A stretch of 47,676 bases of DNA from Fusobacterium sp. (GTDB lineage: Bacteria > Fusobacteriota > Fusobacteriia > Fusobacteriales > Fusobacteriaceae). The stretch lies in contig NZ_JAWDXO010000039.1 of assembly GCF_032477075.1 (NCBI RefSeq), positions 1 to 47,676 of the forward strand, in the 5' to 3' direction. The notes below the pieces were generated by a model, which ran no database searches, had not been told where the DNA came from, and worked only from the letters and a program-made list of their open reading frames with translations. Position numbers and translations under genes: made by a program. Positions 24,571 through 33,361 of the stretch are shown here, piece after piece; positions within the stretch are counted from its first letter, which is position 1, and each line of letters starts with the position of its first letter.

Positions 24571-25956
24571 ATGCTGGGAAGAGAAATTTATATTCAGAGA
24601 AGAGAAATACTTAAAAAAAAGCTGGGAAAAGGGGTTGTGATTCTTCCAGGAAATAATGATTCACCTAGAAATTATAAAGATAATTGTTACTCTTTTAATC
24701 AGGATTCAACATTTCTTTACTATTTTGGAATGGATATTCCAAGCCTTATAGGAGTAATAGATATAGATAATGATAAAGAATATATATTTGGAACTGATTT
24801 TACATTAGATGATATAGTGTGGATGGGAGAACAAAAACTTCTTAAAACTTATGCAGCAGAAGTAGGAATAGAAAATTTTATTGAGATGTCAGAATTTGAA
24901 AAATTTGCAGCTCAATTAAAAAAAGATGGAAGAGATTTTCTTTTGATACCTCAATATAGAGCAGATAATATAATGAAATTAAGCAAAGATTTAGGATTAG
25001 ACCCCTTTAAATATGATGATTATACATCTTTGAATTTAATAAAAGCTATCATAGATCAAAGGAATATAAAATCACAAATAGAAATTGAAGAAATAGAAAA
25101 AGCTGTAAATATAACAAAAGAAATGCATATTACTGCTATGAAAACTGTAAAAGCAGGAATGAAAGAATATGAAGTAGTTGCAGCTATTGAAGCTGTAACA
25201 AAGAAATATTATGGAGAAACTTCATTTTTTACTATATTTACTAAAAATGGGCATATACTCCATAATCATAACTATGATAATACTGTAGAAGATGGAGATA
25301 TGATTGTTCTTGACTGTGGAGCAAAGAGCAAAGAAGGATATTGTGGAGATATGACAACTGCTTTTCCTGTAAATGGAAAATACAGTGATAAGCAGAAAGA
25401 TATGTATTCTCTATTAATAGAAATGTTTGAAAAAGCAGAGGAAATGGTAAGACCAGGAATAAATTATAAAGATGTACACTTGGCTGTGGCAAAAGTATTG
25501 GCTGAAGGAATGATAAAAAGAGAACTGATGAAAGGAAATGCAGATGAAGCTGTAAAAGCTGGGGCTCATGCTGTGTTTTTCCCTCATGGACTAGGGCATA
25601 TGCTGGGATTAGATGTACATGATATGGAAAATCTTGGAGAGGACCTTGTAGGATATGAAAGTTTCCCTAGAGATATGCAGTTTGGGTTGAAATCTTTAAG
25701 ACTTGCAAGAGTATTAAAAGAAGGATATGTATTCACTATTGAACCAGGAATTTATTTTATTCCTGAACTTGTGAAAAGATGGAAAGCAGCAGGAAAGTTT
25801 ATAGAATATTTAAACTATGAAAAAATAGAAGAGTATTTTGGATTTGGTGGAATGAGATATGAGGGCGATTTTGTTATTACTGCTGATGGTGCCAGAAGGT
25901 TAGGAGAAAAAATGCCTAAATATTACAATGAAATTGAAGAGATAATGAAAAAATAA
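24571..25956 (+). CDS. pepP: Xaa-Pro aminopeptidase (M24B, aminopeptidase P)
   Basis: This 461-residue protein has an N-terminal creatinase-like domain (about 1-170; RREILKKKLGKGVVILPGNN, DSTFLYYFGMD) and a C-terminal pita-bread metallopeptidase. Metal ligands are visible in order: Asp in MIVLDCGAK, Asp in GYCGDMTTAFPVNG, His in HGLGHMLGLDVHD, Glu in FTIEPGIYF and Glu in RYEGDFVIT. It should remove N-terminal residues preceding proline, using two manganese or related ions in the cytoplasm. Length and motifs are standard for bacterial PepP. An AAGGGGG site precedes the ATG. Confidence 0.92.
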   Translation: MLGREIYIQRREILKKKLGKGVVILPGNNDSPRNYKDNCYSFNQDSTFLYYFGMDIPSLIGVIDIDNDKEYIFGTDFTLDDIVWMGEQKLLKTYAAEVGIENFIEMSEFEKFAAQLKKDGRDFLLIPQYRADNIMKLSKDLGLDPFKYDDYTSLNLIKAIIDQRNIKSQIEIEEIEKAVNITKEMHITAMKTVKAGMKEYEVVAAIEAVTKKYYGETSFFTIFTKNGHILHNHNYDNTVEDGDMIVLDCGAKSKEGYCGDMTTAFPVNGKYSDKQKDMYSLLIEMFEKAEEMVRPGINYKDVHLAVAKVLAEGMIKRELMKGNADEAVKAGAHAVFFPHGLGHMLGLDVHDMENLGEDLVGYESFPRDMQFGLKSLRLARVLKEGYVFTIEPGIYFIPELVKRWKAAGKFIEYLNYEKIEEYFGFGGMRYEGDFVITADGARRLGEKMPKYYNEIEEIMKK

Positions 25957-25996
25957 AGTTTTTAACTTATAGTAGTTCAAAGGAGTCAACCAATGA

Positions 25997-26122
25997 AAAG
26001 AACAAGCAAATAAACCTCTTTTTATACAGGTACATCATTCAGTATGTGATGGATTTCATGCTGAAAGATTTTTTAATAGTTTACAGAAAAAGTGTTTAAA
26101 TAGAGAATGGCTGAAGATATAA
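25997..26122 (+). pseudogene. Chloramphenicol acetyltransferase C-terminal remnant
   Basis: In one frame the sequence reads KPLFIQVHHSVCDGFHAERF, followed by FNSLQKKCLNREWLKI and a TAA at 26120-26122. This matches the C-terminus of type A chloramphenicol acetyltransferases, including the catalytic HHxxxDG motif. The preceding in-frame codon is a TGA at 25994-25996, and the remaining three quarters or so of the protein are missing from the roughly 40 bp back to the peptidase stop. The active-site motif is intact, but the fragment has no start and cannot fold alone. It is a relic of a cat gene, lost by deletion. Confidence 0.75.
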
Positions 26123-26144
26123 AATAAAAGTTGAGATAGAGAGA

Positions 26145-26630
26145 ATGATTTCTTTCTCTCTTTTAGATAGTGGCATTGATATAGGAGATATTATGAAAGC
26201 TGTATTTGGAGAAAAGAGAGATTTTGAAAGTTGGGTAGAACTTGTTAAACTTGTAAGTGGCAATTTTCCTGGATTAGATTTGAAGTGCTATAAAGATATA
26301 TTAATTGAGAAAATAGAAAAAAAAGAAACCCTAGTAGTTAAGAATAGAGAAAAAGTCATAGGAGCTTTAGCTTTTTCATATGAAGAAAAAGAACTCAGTT
26401 TTTTAGCAGTACATACTGAGTATAGACAGAAAAATGTTGGAACAGAACTTATAAAAAAATTTATTTCTTTATTTGAGACAGGAACAAAGTTGTCTGTGAT
26501 TACTTATCGAGATGGAGATATAAAAGGAGAAGGAGCTAGAAAATTATATAAAAAGGCTGGTTTTTCAGAAGGAAATCTTATAACAGTGTTTGACTATCCA
26601 AGTCAGGAGTTTATTTATACTGTGAAATAA
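26145..26630 (+). CDS. GNAT-family N-acetyltransferase
   Basis: This 161-residue protein has a GNAT core: VVKNREKVIGALAFSYEEKELSFLAVHTEYRQKNVGTELIKKFI, with the acetyl-CoA loop RQKNVG near 102, and ARKLYKKAGFSEG near 137. Substrate is unknown. The ATG at 26145 has only a weak GAGAG site. An in-frame ATG at 26193 has GGAGA about 7 nt upstream and would give 145 residues beginning MKAVFGEKRDF; either may be used. It follows the cat relic and shares a bidirectional terminator with codA. Confidence 0.78.
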   Translation: MISFSLLDSGIDIGDIMKAVFGEKRDFESWVELVKLVSGNFPGLDLKCYKDILIEKIEKKETLVVKNREKVIGALAFSYEEKELSFLAVHTEYRQKNVGTELIKKFISLFETGTKLSVITYRDGDIKGEGARKLYKKAGFSEGNLITVFDYPSQEFIYTVK

Positions 26631-26632
26631 AT

Positions 26633-26663
26633 AAAATGAGGGTTTTGTACCCTCATTTTTTAG
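26633..26663. terminator. Bidirectional terminator between the GNAT gene and codA
   Basis: An 11-bp stem, AAAATGAGGGT with ACCCTCATTTT, is followed by T on the plus strand and by T (A on plus) on the minus strand. The right end touches the codA stop codon. Confidence 0.85.
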
Positions 26664-27895
26664 AATAATATTTTTTTTACAGCAGGAACAGCAGAGGCTA
26701 TAATTCTTCCACAATTAAAACTGTACAATACTTCATTTTGTTTATTTAATATATTGTAGAAGTTATCGTTGTTTAGTATTATAAAGCTAGCAGGATTTCC
26801 TTCCTTAATACCATAAGAGCTTCCTAAATGAAGAGTACGAGCTGCATTATGAGTAATAAGTTTATAACTGTTGAGAATTTCTTCATATCCCATCATTTGA
26901 CACACATGAAGTCCCATATGTACTACAGTCATCATATTTCCATCTCCAAGAGGATACCAAGGGTCAAATATATCATCATGTCCCATAGAAACATTATTTC
27001 CATTGGCAAGAAGTTCTTTTACACGAGTAACACCACGACGTTTTGGATAAGTATCAAATCTTCCTTGAAGGTGTGTATTAACAAGAGGATTGCATACAAA
27101 ATTAATATCACTCATTCCTAAAAGGCGGAATAATTTACTGCAGTAAGCATTGTTATAGCTGTGCATAGCAGTAGTGTGACTGGCAGTTACCATATCTTTC
27201 ATGCCGCTTTCAAGAGCACGACAGGCTAACACTTCCAACCCTTTTGATTGTTCATCATCTATTTCATCACAATGTACATCAACTAAACGTCCATATTTTT
27301 CAGCAAGTTCCATACAGAAATTTACACTTTCAACAGCATATTCACGAGTAAATTCAAAATGAGGAATAGCTCCTACGCAATCAGCTCCCATTTTTACAGC
27401 ATTTTCTAAAAGTTGCTTTCCATTGGGATAGCTTAATATGCCCTCTTGAGGAAATGCAACTATTTGTATATTTACAAAATCTTTTAATTCATCCTTGAGT
27501 TCCAGCATTCCCTCCATTGCAACAAGAGTGGGATCAGTAACATCTACATGAGTACGTACATGCTGGATACCATTAGAAGCCTGCATTTTTATAGCACGAC
27601 GAGCACGATCTTTTACATCTTCTTTATTTAGTTTTTCTTTTCTCTTAGACCAACATTCAATTCCTTCAAATAAAGTTCCAGACATATTCCATACAGGGTC
27701 TCCAGCTGTAAGACATGTATCAAGATGTACATGACTTTCTATAAATGGAGGAAAAGCTGATTTACCTGTGCAATCTATAATCTCTTCTCCTGGAAGAGCT
27801 TCAAGAGATGGAGCAATAGTTTTAAATATTCCATCTTCTATACGGATATCAGAAGCAGTTTTTCTATTTTCAATAAATATATTTTTGATAAGCAC
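26660..27895 (-). CDS. codA: Cytosine deaminase
   Basis: This 411-residue amidohydrolase is close to E. coli CodA throughout. Metal ligands are visible in HVHLD (His55, His57), HCDEIDDEQ near 210 and HDDIFDPWYPLGDGN near 310. The diagnostic NPLVNTHLQGRFDTYPKRRG segment lies near 280 and HMGLHVCQMMGYEEI near 332. It deaminates cytosine to uracil and ammonia in the cytoplasm for pyrimidine salvage. It lies 64 bp after codB on the same strand, so the two form a codBA operon. Confidence 0.94.
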   Translation of the reverse strand: MLIKNIFIENRKTASDIRIEDGIFKTIAPSLEALPGEEIIDCTGKSAFPPFIESHVHLDTCLTAGDPVWNMSGTLFEGIECWSKRKEKLNKEDVKDRARRAIKMQASNGIQHVRTHVDVTDPTLVAMEGMLELKDELKDFVNIQIVAFPQEGILSYPNGKQLLENAVKMGADCVGAIPHFEFTREYAVESVNFCMELAEKYGRLVDVHCDEIDDEQSKGLEVLACRALESGMKDMVTASHTTAMHSYNNAYCSKLFRLLGMSDINFVCNPLVNTHLQGRFDTYPKRRGVTRVKELLANGNNVSMGHDDIFDPWYPLGDGNMMTVVHMGLHVCQMMGYEEILNSYKLITHNAARTLHLGSSYGIKEGNPASFIILNNDNFYNILNKQNEVLYSFNCGRIIASAVPAVKKILF

Positions 27896-27959
27896 TGATT
27901 ACCTCCTTATATAATAATATTATCTAAATTAAATTTTTAATTAGTATTTATTTTTGCAA

Positions 27960-29213
27960 TTATTTTTTATTTTTATCAAGCAAATTATCAAGAATTATAA
28001 ACACTATACCAGCAGTTACAAGAGAATTTAAAGGTTTTATTCCCCAAGGAATAAATATACCAATTAATGCACCAACTATAACAGCAAAAATACCAGAAAA
28101 GTTAAAGTCTTTATATTTATAATTTTTGTTTTCATATTCAGATTTGTGAGTAAAATAATGAAGAATGATAACAGCACCTACAGGAGGAATCATACCACTT
28201 AACAGATTAAGAAATCCAACAAAGTTATAATATAGCCACACAGCAGTGACAGTTCCTACTATTCCTCCTAAAAGGACCATTGGTTTCATAGGTATTTTAG
28301 TAATATTTGAAACTCCAAGTCCAGCAGTATAAAGAGCATTATTATTAGTAGTCCAAATGTTAAGTCCCAAAGTTATAACAGCAGGGATTGCAAGACCTTG
28401 AAGAATAAGTATATCAAAGATATCAGCAACTCCAGTAACAGCTCCTCCAACAGCTCCAAATATCATCATAATGGAGTTTCCAATAAAGAAAGCAACTACA
28501 GTAGCCATAACAGCTATTTTTGCAGTTTTAGAAAAACGTGTAAAATTAGGTGTTGCAGTTCCACCTGAAATAAAAGAACCAACAACAATAGCTATACCAG
28601 TAGCAAGATTTAATGGTGTTTCAGGAATTTCTGAAAATATATTCATAAATCCACCAACTTTTGTTATTCCCCAATTTAGTGAAAATATTCCTAGTACAGC
28701 AATCAGAGGAACAGCAATAGAACCTAAGACAGCTAAAGCTTTTATTCCATAATATGCAGTAAGAGTCATTACAATACCAGTAATAACAATAAGAATCCAT
28801 ACAGGAATTCCAGTGAGACCAGATACAGGAATGGCAAACATTGCAACTCCTACTCCAAACCAACCTATTTGTGTAAAACTTATAAGTGCAGAAGGCAAAA
28901 AAGAACCAGTTGTACCAAAAGAATGGTGTCCAAGAAGATCAAGAGTGAGTCCAGTTTTTTGTCCAATATATCCTAAAGTTCCACAATATATCCCAAGAAA
29001 TGCATTTCCAATAATCATAGCGGAAAAGAAATTTGCCATATTCAAACCAATACCAAGATTACCGCCAGCAGTCATACTTGGTGTAAAGAATGTAAATCCT
29101 ACAAGGACTACCATTGCTGTCCATAAACCCTGTGTTTTTTTTGAAAAGGGTACAGCAGAAAGAGAATATTCAGAATCCTTTTCAATGTTTGTTTGACTGT
29201 TTAAATTACTCAT
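27960..29213 (-). CDS. codB: Cytosine permease (NCS1 family)
   Basis: This 417-residue integral membrane protein has about twelve helices. Its N-terminus is typical of CodB (EYSLSAVPFSKKTQGLWTAMVVLVGFTFFTPSMTAGGNLG), and GHHSFGTTGSFLPSALISFTQIGWFGVG follows near 95. It should bring cytosine into the cell by cation symport for the deaminase encoded downstream. GGAG lies about 7 nt before the ATG, and a near-consensus promoter lies upstream. Pairing with codA makes cytosine, rather than another nucleobase, the likely substrate. Confidence 0.92.
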   Translation of the reverse strand: MSNLNSQTNIEKDSEYSLSAVPFSKKTQGLWTAMVVLVGFTFFTPSMTAGGNLGIGLNMANFFSAMIIGNAFLGIYCGTLGYIGQKTGLTLDLLGHHSFGTTGSFLPSALISFTQIGWFGVGVAMFAIPVSGLTGIPVWILIVITGIVMTLTAYYGIKALAVLGSIAVPLIAVLGIFSLNWGITKVGGFMNIFSEIPETPLNLATGIAIVVGSFISGGTATPNFTRFSKTAKIAVMATVVAFFIGNSIMMIFGAVGGAVTGVADIFDILILQGLAIPAVITLGLNIWTTNNNALYTAGLGVSNITKIPMKPMVLLGGIVGTVTAVWLYYNFVGFLNLLSGMIPPVGAVIILHYFTHKSEYENKNYKYKDFNFSGIFAVIVGALIGIFIPWGIKPLNSLVTAGIVFIILDNLLDKNKK

Positions 29214-29296
29214 TTTCAGCTCCTCACATATATTATTTTGTTAAAAAGTTAGTATATTAAAAAGATAAAAAATACTAAACTTTATTCTAATGTAGG

Positions 29297-29325
29297 ATTA
29301 TATCAGAAAAATATAAAAAGTTCAA
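29297..29325 (-). promoter_or_regulatory. Promoter of the codBA operon
   Basis: On the minus strand TTGAAC (29325-29320) and TATAAT (29302-29297) are spaced by 17 bp, leaving a leader of about 75 nt before codB. No purine- or pyrimidine-type riboswitch was recognised in that leader. Confidence 0.65.
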
Positions 29326-29504
29326 TTATATATTTGGAGAATATCAATTTTTAAAATAATAAAGGTTTAAATTAATCTAATATTTTATTTCACAATCAAA
29401 TAGTATATATTAAAGAAAATAAATAAGTTTAAGGCAAATATTATAAGTATTATTAGTTAAAATTCAGAATAGAAAAATATATAAATTATTAAAATAAGAG
29501 AATT

Positions 29505-29552
29505 AAAATTAAATTAAAAGGATTAATTCCTATACAATATAGAAATTAATCC
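29505..29552 (-). terminator. Terminator of the Bat operon (minus strand)
   Basis: A long hairpin spans 29520-29552: GGATTAATT pairs with AATTAATCC, one mismatch, then CTATA with TATAG around a 3-nt loop. On the minus strand it is followed by CTTTTAATTT. It lies about 55 bp past the last gene of the operon. Positions 29326-29500 are A/T-rich sequence with no other feature seen. Confidence 0.6.
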
Positions 29553-29608
29553 CTGTTAACCAATAGTTTCTGTGAAAATGAATTTACGACATATTCTCAC
29601 TTTTCATC

Positions 29609-29800
29609 TTATATATTTGTAAATTGATTTGTAGAATTATTATAAATAAATCCATTATCTTTAAAACGAGAGATAAGAGCTTCTTTATCCACTCCTTCAT
29701 CTTCACAAAGATCTTCAATGGATGAATAAAAATCTCTTAATTTCATATTCAACATACTATAAGCAATATTTATATCCATTGTCAGATAATTATATTTCAT
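29609..29800 (-). CDS. DUF4250 domain protein
   Basis: This 63-residue protein matches the small DUF4250 family: an N-terminal MDINIAYSMLNMKLRDFYSSIEDLCEDEGVDKEALISRF and a short FIYNNSTNQF end. The family is found in anaerobic Firmicutes, Bacteroidetes and Fusobacteria, with no known function; the fold looks like a small helical unit. Its ATG overlaps the stop of the batD-type gene by four bases, so it belongs to the end of the Bat operon. Confidence 0.75.
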   Translation of the reverse strand: MKYNYLTMDINIAYSMLNMKLRDFYSSIEDLCEDEGVDKEALISRFKDNGFIYNNSTNQFTNI

Positions 29801-31425
29801 CCTTTTAACTCCTTTTTAAGTGTTCTCAATATTTCATTTCTATCTAATGGTTCAAAAGCATAGATTTTCTTTTCAATTTCTCTATTCAATTCAATTATTT
29901 TTTCACTGGCTCCACTTTTTACCAGTTTATCTTCTAAATGTGCTTTTGGACTAAAATCAAATTTTTCTTTCATAAGCTCACAATAAAGATTATAAAATTC
30001 TTTATCATCTTTTGCTTTTTTCATTTGTTTTAGTTTTGGAATAGAAGAATTTTTTAATATTTTTCTATCTAATATAAGAAATATGATAATACCTGCTTCT
30101 AATAATGAAAGAATTATAACTCCAATCATAAGCTTATTATCTGCTGTATTAATTTTTTCTATCTGTGAATCTGGAATAGAAGATATATCAATTTTTTCTG
30201 TTGCTGCTGGTGAAGCTGGTACAGCAGCAGGAGTATTGCCTACAGGTGGAACATTAGTTGTAGCAGGAACAATTGTTCCATTAGAAGAACCTGTTACCTC
30301 TATCATTTTTCCAGGAATTTCAAATTCTTTATATTTTTTATCTATTGTATCAAAATATGGAATTTTAATAGCTGGAATATTTATTTTACCAGTTACTTTA
30401 GGAATAAAAGCTATTTCAAAGTTTTTTTCTGCATAATATTTTCCATTTACAATTCTTTCTCCACTTTCTTTAGAACTTTCAAAAACATTAAAATCAGAAA
30501 AATTATTAGAAATAACCTTTTCAAGCATATCCAGATTAACATCTCCAGACAGCTTTAAAGTAAGAACTACAGATTCTCCAAATTTTATTTTGTCATTATT
30601 CCAAGAATAATCTCCTTTCAACTCTCCAACAATTTCTTGAAAACCTGCTGGTTTTCCAGCTGGAAGAGGAAGAATATTAATATCCATTTCTTTGGCACCT
30701 AGATATACAGGTGCAGAAGTACTTCCAAATACAAAATTGTCATTGGGATTACTTTCAGTTACACCAACATATCCACCCTTTATTAATTTTTCTCCAGAGG
30801 AATTAGCCTGTAACAGAGCTTGATAAAGAGTTATTTCTAACCCTCTCTTCCCATTTTCATCAGTGAAATATTTTTCAGTATAACCACCTCTGTTGTTTGC
30901 AGGAGTTATATCTTTTACAGAAAGATCTCCAAAGTTTGGTCTGTCTATATATTGCAGATTTCTCAATGGAACAGTAGTCAATAATTTTTCTTCAAATGGT
31001 ATTTTTTGACCAAAATAAAAAGTATTTTTTTCTTTCAAATTATCCTGAAGGGTTATTTTTCCTTCAACATTAACTTTGGCTTTTTTTGAAACATTTATAT
31101 TTATAGAATTTGAAGTTTCATTTTTTCCATTTACTTTTAAAGTAAAACTTCCCTCTTTAAGAGGAATTATAGTGTATATATCTGACTTTGAACTTGTAGA
31201 TTTACCATTTATTATAGAATAATTTGATTGACTTCCTTTAGAAGCTATTTTAAAATTTTCTATTCCATCTATTGTATAATCTTTTTTGTCACTGTCTAAA
31301 AATTTTACCTGTAGAGATATAGGTTCATTTATAGATGGATCGTTGTTACTGACATCTAAGATTATTTCAGAAAATGTAAAACTGCTGATAAGTAAAAAAA
31401 GCAGTAAATTAAAAAGTTTTTTCAT
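29797..31425 (-). CDS. BatD-type protein (oxygen-tolerance family)
   Basis: This 542-residue protein has a signal peptide (MKKLFNLLLFLLISSFTFS), then repeated beta-sandwich domains over about 20-380 (LDVSNNDPSINEPISLQVKF, FGESVVLTLKLSGDVNLDMLEK, VTGKINIPAIKIPYFD). A Pro/Ala/Thr-rich linker (about 385-415), one membrane helix (about 435-457, LMIGVIILSLLEAGIIIFLIL) and a cytoplasmic tail of about 85 residues follow. This is the BatD layout. Together with the MoxR ATPase and vWA proteins encoded upstream it probably forms an envelope complex; the molecular function is unknown. Confidence 0.82.
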   Translation of the reverse strand: MKKLFNLLLFLLISSFTFSEIILDVSNNDPSINEPISLQVKFLDSDKKDYTIDGIENFKIASKGSQSNYSIINGKSTSSKSDIYTIIPLKEGSFTLKVNGKNETSNSININVSKKAKVNVEGKITLQDNLKEKNTFYFGQKIPFEEKLLTTVPLRNLQYIDRPNFGDLSVKDITPANNRGGYTEKYFTDENGKRGLEITLYQALLQANSSGEKLIKGGYVGVTESNPNDNFVFGSTSAPVYLGAKEMDINILPLPAGKPAGFQEIVGELKGDYSWNNDKIKFGESVVLTLKLSGDVNLDMLEKVISNNFSDFNVFESSKESGERIVNGKYYAEKNFEIAFIPKVTGKINIPAIKIPYFDTIDKKYKEFEIPGKMIEVTGSSNGTIVPATTNVPPVGNTPAAVPASPAATEKIDISSIPDSQIEKINTADNKLMIGVIILSLLEAGIIIFLILDRKILKNSSIPKLKQMKKAKDDKEFYNLYCELMKEKFDFSPKAHLEDKLVKSGASEKIIELNREIEKKIYAFEPLDRNEILRTLKKELKG

Positions 31426-31434
31426 TTTTCACCT

Positions 31435-32388
31435 CTACCATCTATTATTAGAATTTCCAGTACCTATATTTATAACTCTTTCATTGTTTTTAAAGGATTG
31501 CTTTTCATTACCTTCCAGTCTTTTTAGAATAGCTCTGACTTCTCCTTCTCTTCCTTCATCTTTAGAGTCTATAGGCTGTACCTCACCTTGAGGAATATTA
31601 TTTTGTTTATTATCCTGTTCATTATTCTGATCTTGCTTATCATTTTGTTTATCTTGATTATTTTGGTTTTGTTGATCCTGTTTATTATCCTGCTCATTAT
31701 TCTGATCTTGTTTATCATTTTGCTTATCTTGATTATTTTGGTTTTGCTGATTCTGCTTATTATCCTGTTCATTATTCTGGTCTTGCTTATCATTTTGTTT
31801 ATCTTGATTATTTTGGTTTTGCTGCTTATCATTTTGTTTATCTTGATTATTTTGGTTTTGCTGATTCTGCTTATTATCCTGTTCATTATTCTGATCTTGT
31901 TTATCATTTTGCTTATCTTGATTATTTTGGTTTTGCTGATTCTGATTATTTAAATCTTCTATCTTTTTTAAAACTATCTCGTAGTTCTTTTTAATATTAA
32001 CATCATTGGAAGTTTTCATAGCAAGCTTATATTCCTCAAGAGCAGCTTTATAATTTTTTATAGCTTCCTCAGGATTTTGCTGTACAGCTTCATCTCCAAG
32101 AAAGGCATATGAATTTCCCCTGATAAAATAATCTGTACTGGGAGTTTCAGTGATTTCCTTATATTTTTTTTCTTCATAAAGAGATTTAATAATATTATTT
32201 CTAACTTCACTATTTTCTTTTATTTCTAAAGATTTATTATATTCATTTCGAGCTTCCTGAAACTTCATTTCTTTAAAGAAAGAGTTTCCTTTACTGTTGT
32301 AGTAATAAGCCTGTGTTCTATTAAAAGAAGCAGCAAAAGCCACAAGTGAAAGTATAAGAACAGCAAGACATATTATTTTATTCTTCAT
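31435..32388 (-). CDS. BatC-type TPR protein with Gln/Asn/Lys/Asp repeat tail
   Basis: This 317-residue protein has an N-terminal hydrophobic segment (KIICLAVLILSLVAFAASF). TPR-like helices cover about 25-150 (YYNSKGNSFFKEMKFQEARNEYNKSLEI, NPEEAIKNYKAALEEYKLA). A low-complexity tail at about 150-270 is built from 25-residue units of the type NQDKQNDKQ...NNEQDNKQ, and a unique C-terminus of about 45 residues ends the protein, including EGEVRAILKRLEGNEKQSFKN. BatC proteins are TPR partners of the BatA/BatB vWA proteins. Its start overlaps the upstream vWA gene by 11 bp. Confidence 0.8.
   Translation of the reverse strand: MKNKIICLAVLILSLVAFAASFNRTQAYYYNSKGNSFFKEMKFQEARNEYNKSLEIKENSEVRNNIIKSLYEEKKYKEITETPSTDYFIRGNSYAFLGDEAVQQNPEEAIKNYKAALEEYKLAMKTSNDVNIKKNYEIVLKKIEDLNNQNQQNQNNQDKQNDKQDQNNEQDNKQNQQNQNNQDKQNDKQQNQNNQDKQNDKQDQNNEQDNKQNQQNQNNQDKQNDKQDQNNEQDNKQDQQNQNNQDKQNDKQDQNNEQDNKQNNIPQGEVQPIDSKDEGREGEVRAILKRLEGNEKQSFKNNERVINIGTGNSNNRW
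31602..31950. repeat. Tandem 75-bp coding repeats inside the batC-type gene
   Basis: About four copies of a 75-bp unit (25 codons) plus one shortened 39-bp copy encode the Gln/Asn/Lys/Asp tail. All unit lengths are multiples of three, so gain or loss of copies would keep the frame. The copies are nearly identical at the DNA level, pointing to recent expansion and likely length variation between strains. Confidence 0.85.
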
Positions 32389-33355
32389 CTTTTGCCCCTC
32401 CTCTTATGAAGTAACCAAGAAGAATAAGAAGCATTCCAATGCTTAAAGGTATTTGAAAATATCTTTTATATATTTTCATACTTTCATTCCTTTGATTTTT
32501 TCTTTCTAAATTAATAGTATCCCTAAAGAAATTAGCAGTGTCATCTTTAAGGTTATTTACTTCATAGTATTTTCCATCACTTTCTGAAGAAAGTTTCTTT
32601 AAAAAGTCAGAGTTAAGTTTACTCACAACAGCAGAGCCATATTGATCTTTTATAAACCCAAGTTTTTTACCATTAATATATTCTGGAATTATAGTTCCTT
32701 CTTCAGTACCAATACCTATTGAGAAAACATTCATTTTATTATCTTTTACAAATTTTAAAGATTTTTCATCAAAATCTCCACCATCTGAAAGAACAATTAT
32801 AGTTTTATTGTCACTGTTAATTTCTTTAAAAGATTTTTCAGCAAGCTCTAAGGCTTGGTAGAGTTCAGTTCCACCACCAGAAATTAAATTAGTGTCTAAA
32901 GCGTTAATATAATTTTTACCAATGGAATAATCATCAGTAAGGGGCATTTGGATGTATGCACTATCAGAGAAGGGAATAAATCCAATTCTATCTCCTTTTA
33001 AACCTTGAAGAAGATTTTCTAAAGTTCTTTTTGCTGCTTCCAGTCTATTGGGATAGACATCTTCAGTCATCATAGATCTTGATGTGTCAATAAGAGCATA
33101 TATATTTAATCCCTTAACTTCAACAGTATCTTCATCTAAAAGTTTTTGAGGAGATAATAGAGCTATAACTACCATAATGGCACCAAGAGTCATAAATATA
33201 ATTTTAATTATTTGCACAAAATTGTATTTTTTTAATTTGAGTATATCAAGTATCCTGTTTCTTTTACTCATACCAATTATCATAAAGAAGAGAATGAGTG
33301 CAGGAACTATTATATATACAATATAATTTATATTTCCAAATTCCAAGTTATTCAC
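32378..33355 (-). CDS. BatB-type von Willebrand factor A protein
   Basis: This 325-residue protein has N-terminal membrane helices (about 12-27 and 55-75), a vWA domain (about 85-280) and a C-terminal helix near 300. The metal-binding MIDAS motif is DTSRS in YALIDTSRSMM near 90, with the Thr/Asp ligands expected in SGGGTELYQAL and VLSDGGD near 193. BatB proteins work with BatA in the inner membrane, exposing the vWA domain for protein contacts. It is 6 bp after the batA-type gene and overlaps the batC-type gene. Confidence 0.85.
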   Translation of the reverse strand: MNNLEFGNINYIVYIIVPALILFFMIIGMSKRNRILDILKLKKYNFVQIIKIIFMTLGAIMVVIALLSPQKLLDEDTVEVKGLNIYALIDTSRSMMTEDVYPNRLEAAKRTLENLLQGLKGDRIGFIPFSDSAYIQMPLTDDYSIGKNYINALDTNLISGGGTELYQALELAEKSFKEINSDNKTIIVLSDGGDFDEKSLKFVKDNKMNVFSIGIGTEEGTIIPEYINGKKLGFIKDQYGSAVVSKLNSDFLKKLSSESDGKYYEVNNLKDDTANFFRDTINLERKNQRNESMKIYKRYFQIPLSIGMLLILLGYFIRGGAKDEE

Positions 33356-33361
33356 CTCTTA

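Noticed and set aside
31602..31950. Regular repeats resembling a CRISPR array
   Set aside because: The units abut directly with no unique spacers, and they stay in frame within a coding sequence.
31588..31953. Plus-strand open frame encoding an Ile/Leu-rich, apparently membrane-spanning protein
   Set aside because: It is the exact antisense of the Gln/Asn/Lys repeats of the BatC-type gene; the hydrophobicity comes from the complement of those codons, and there is no ribosome site.
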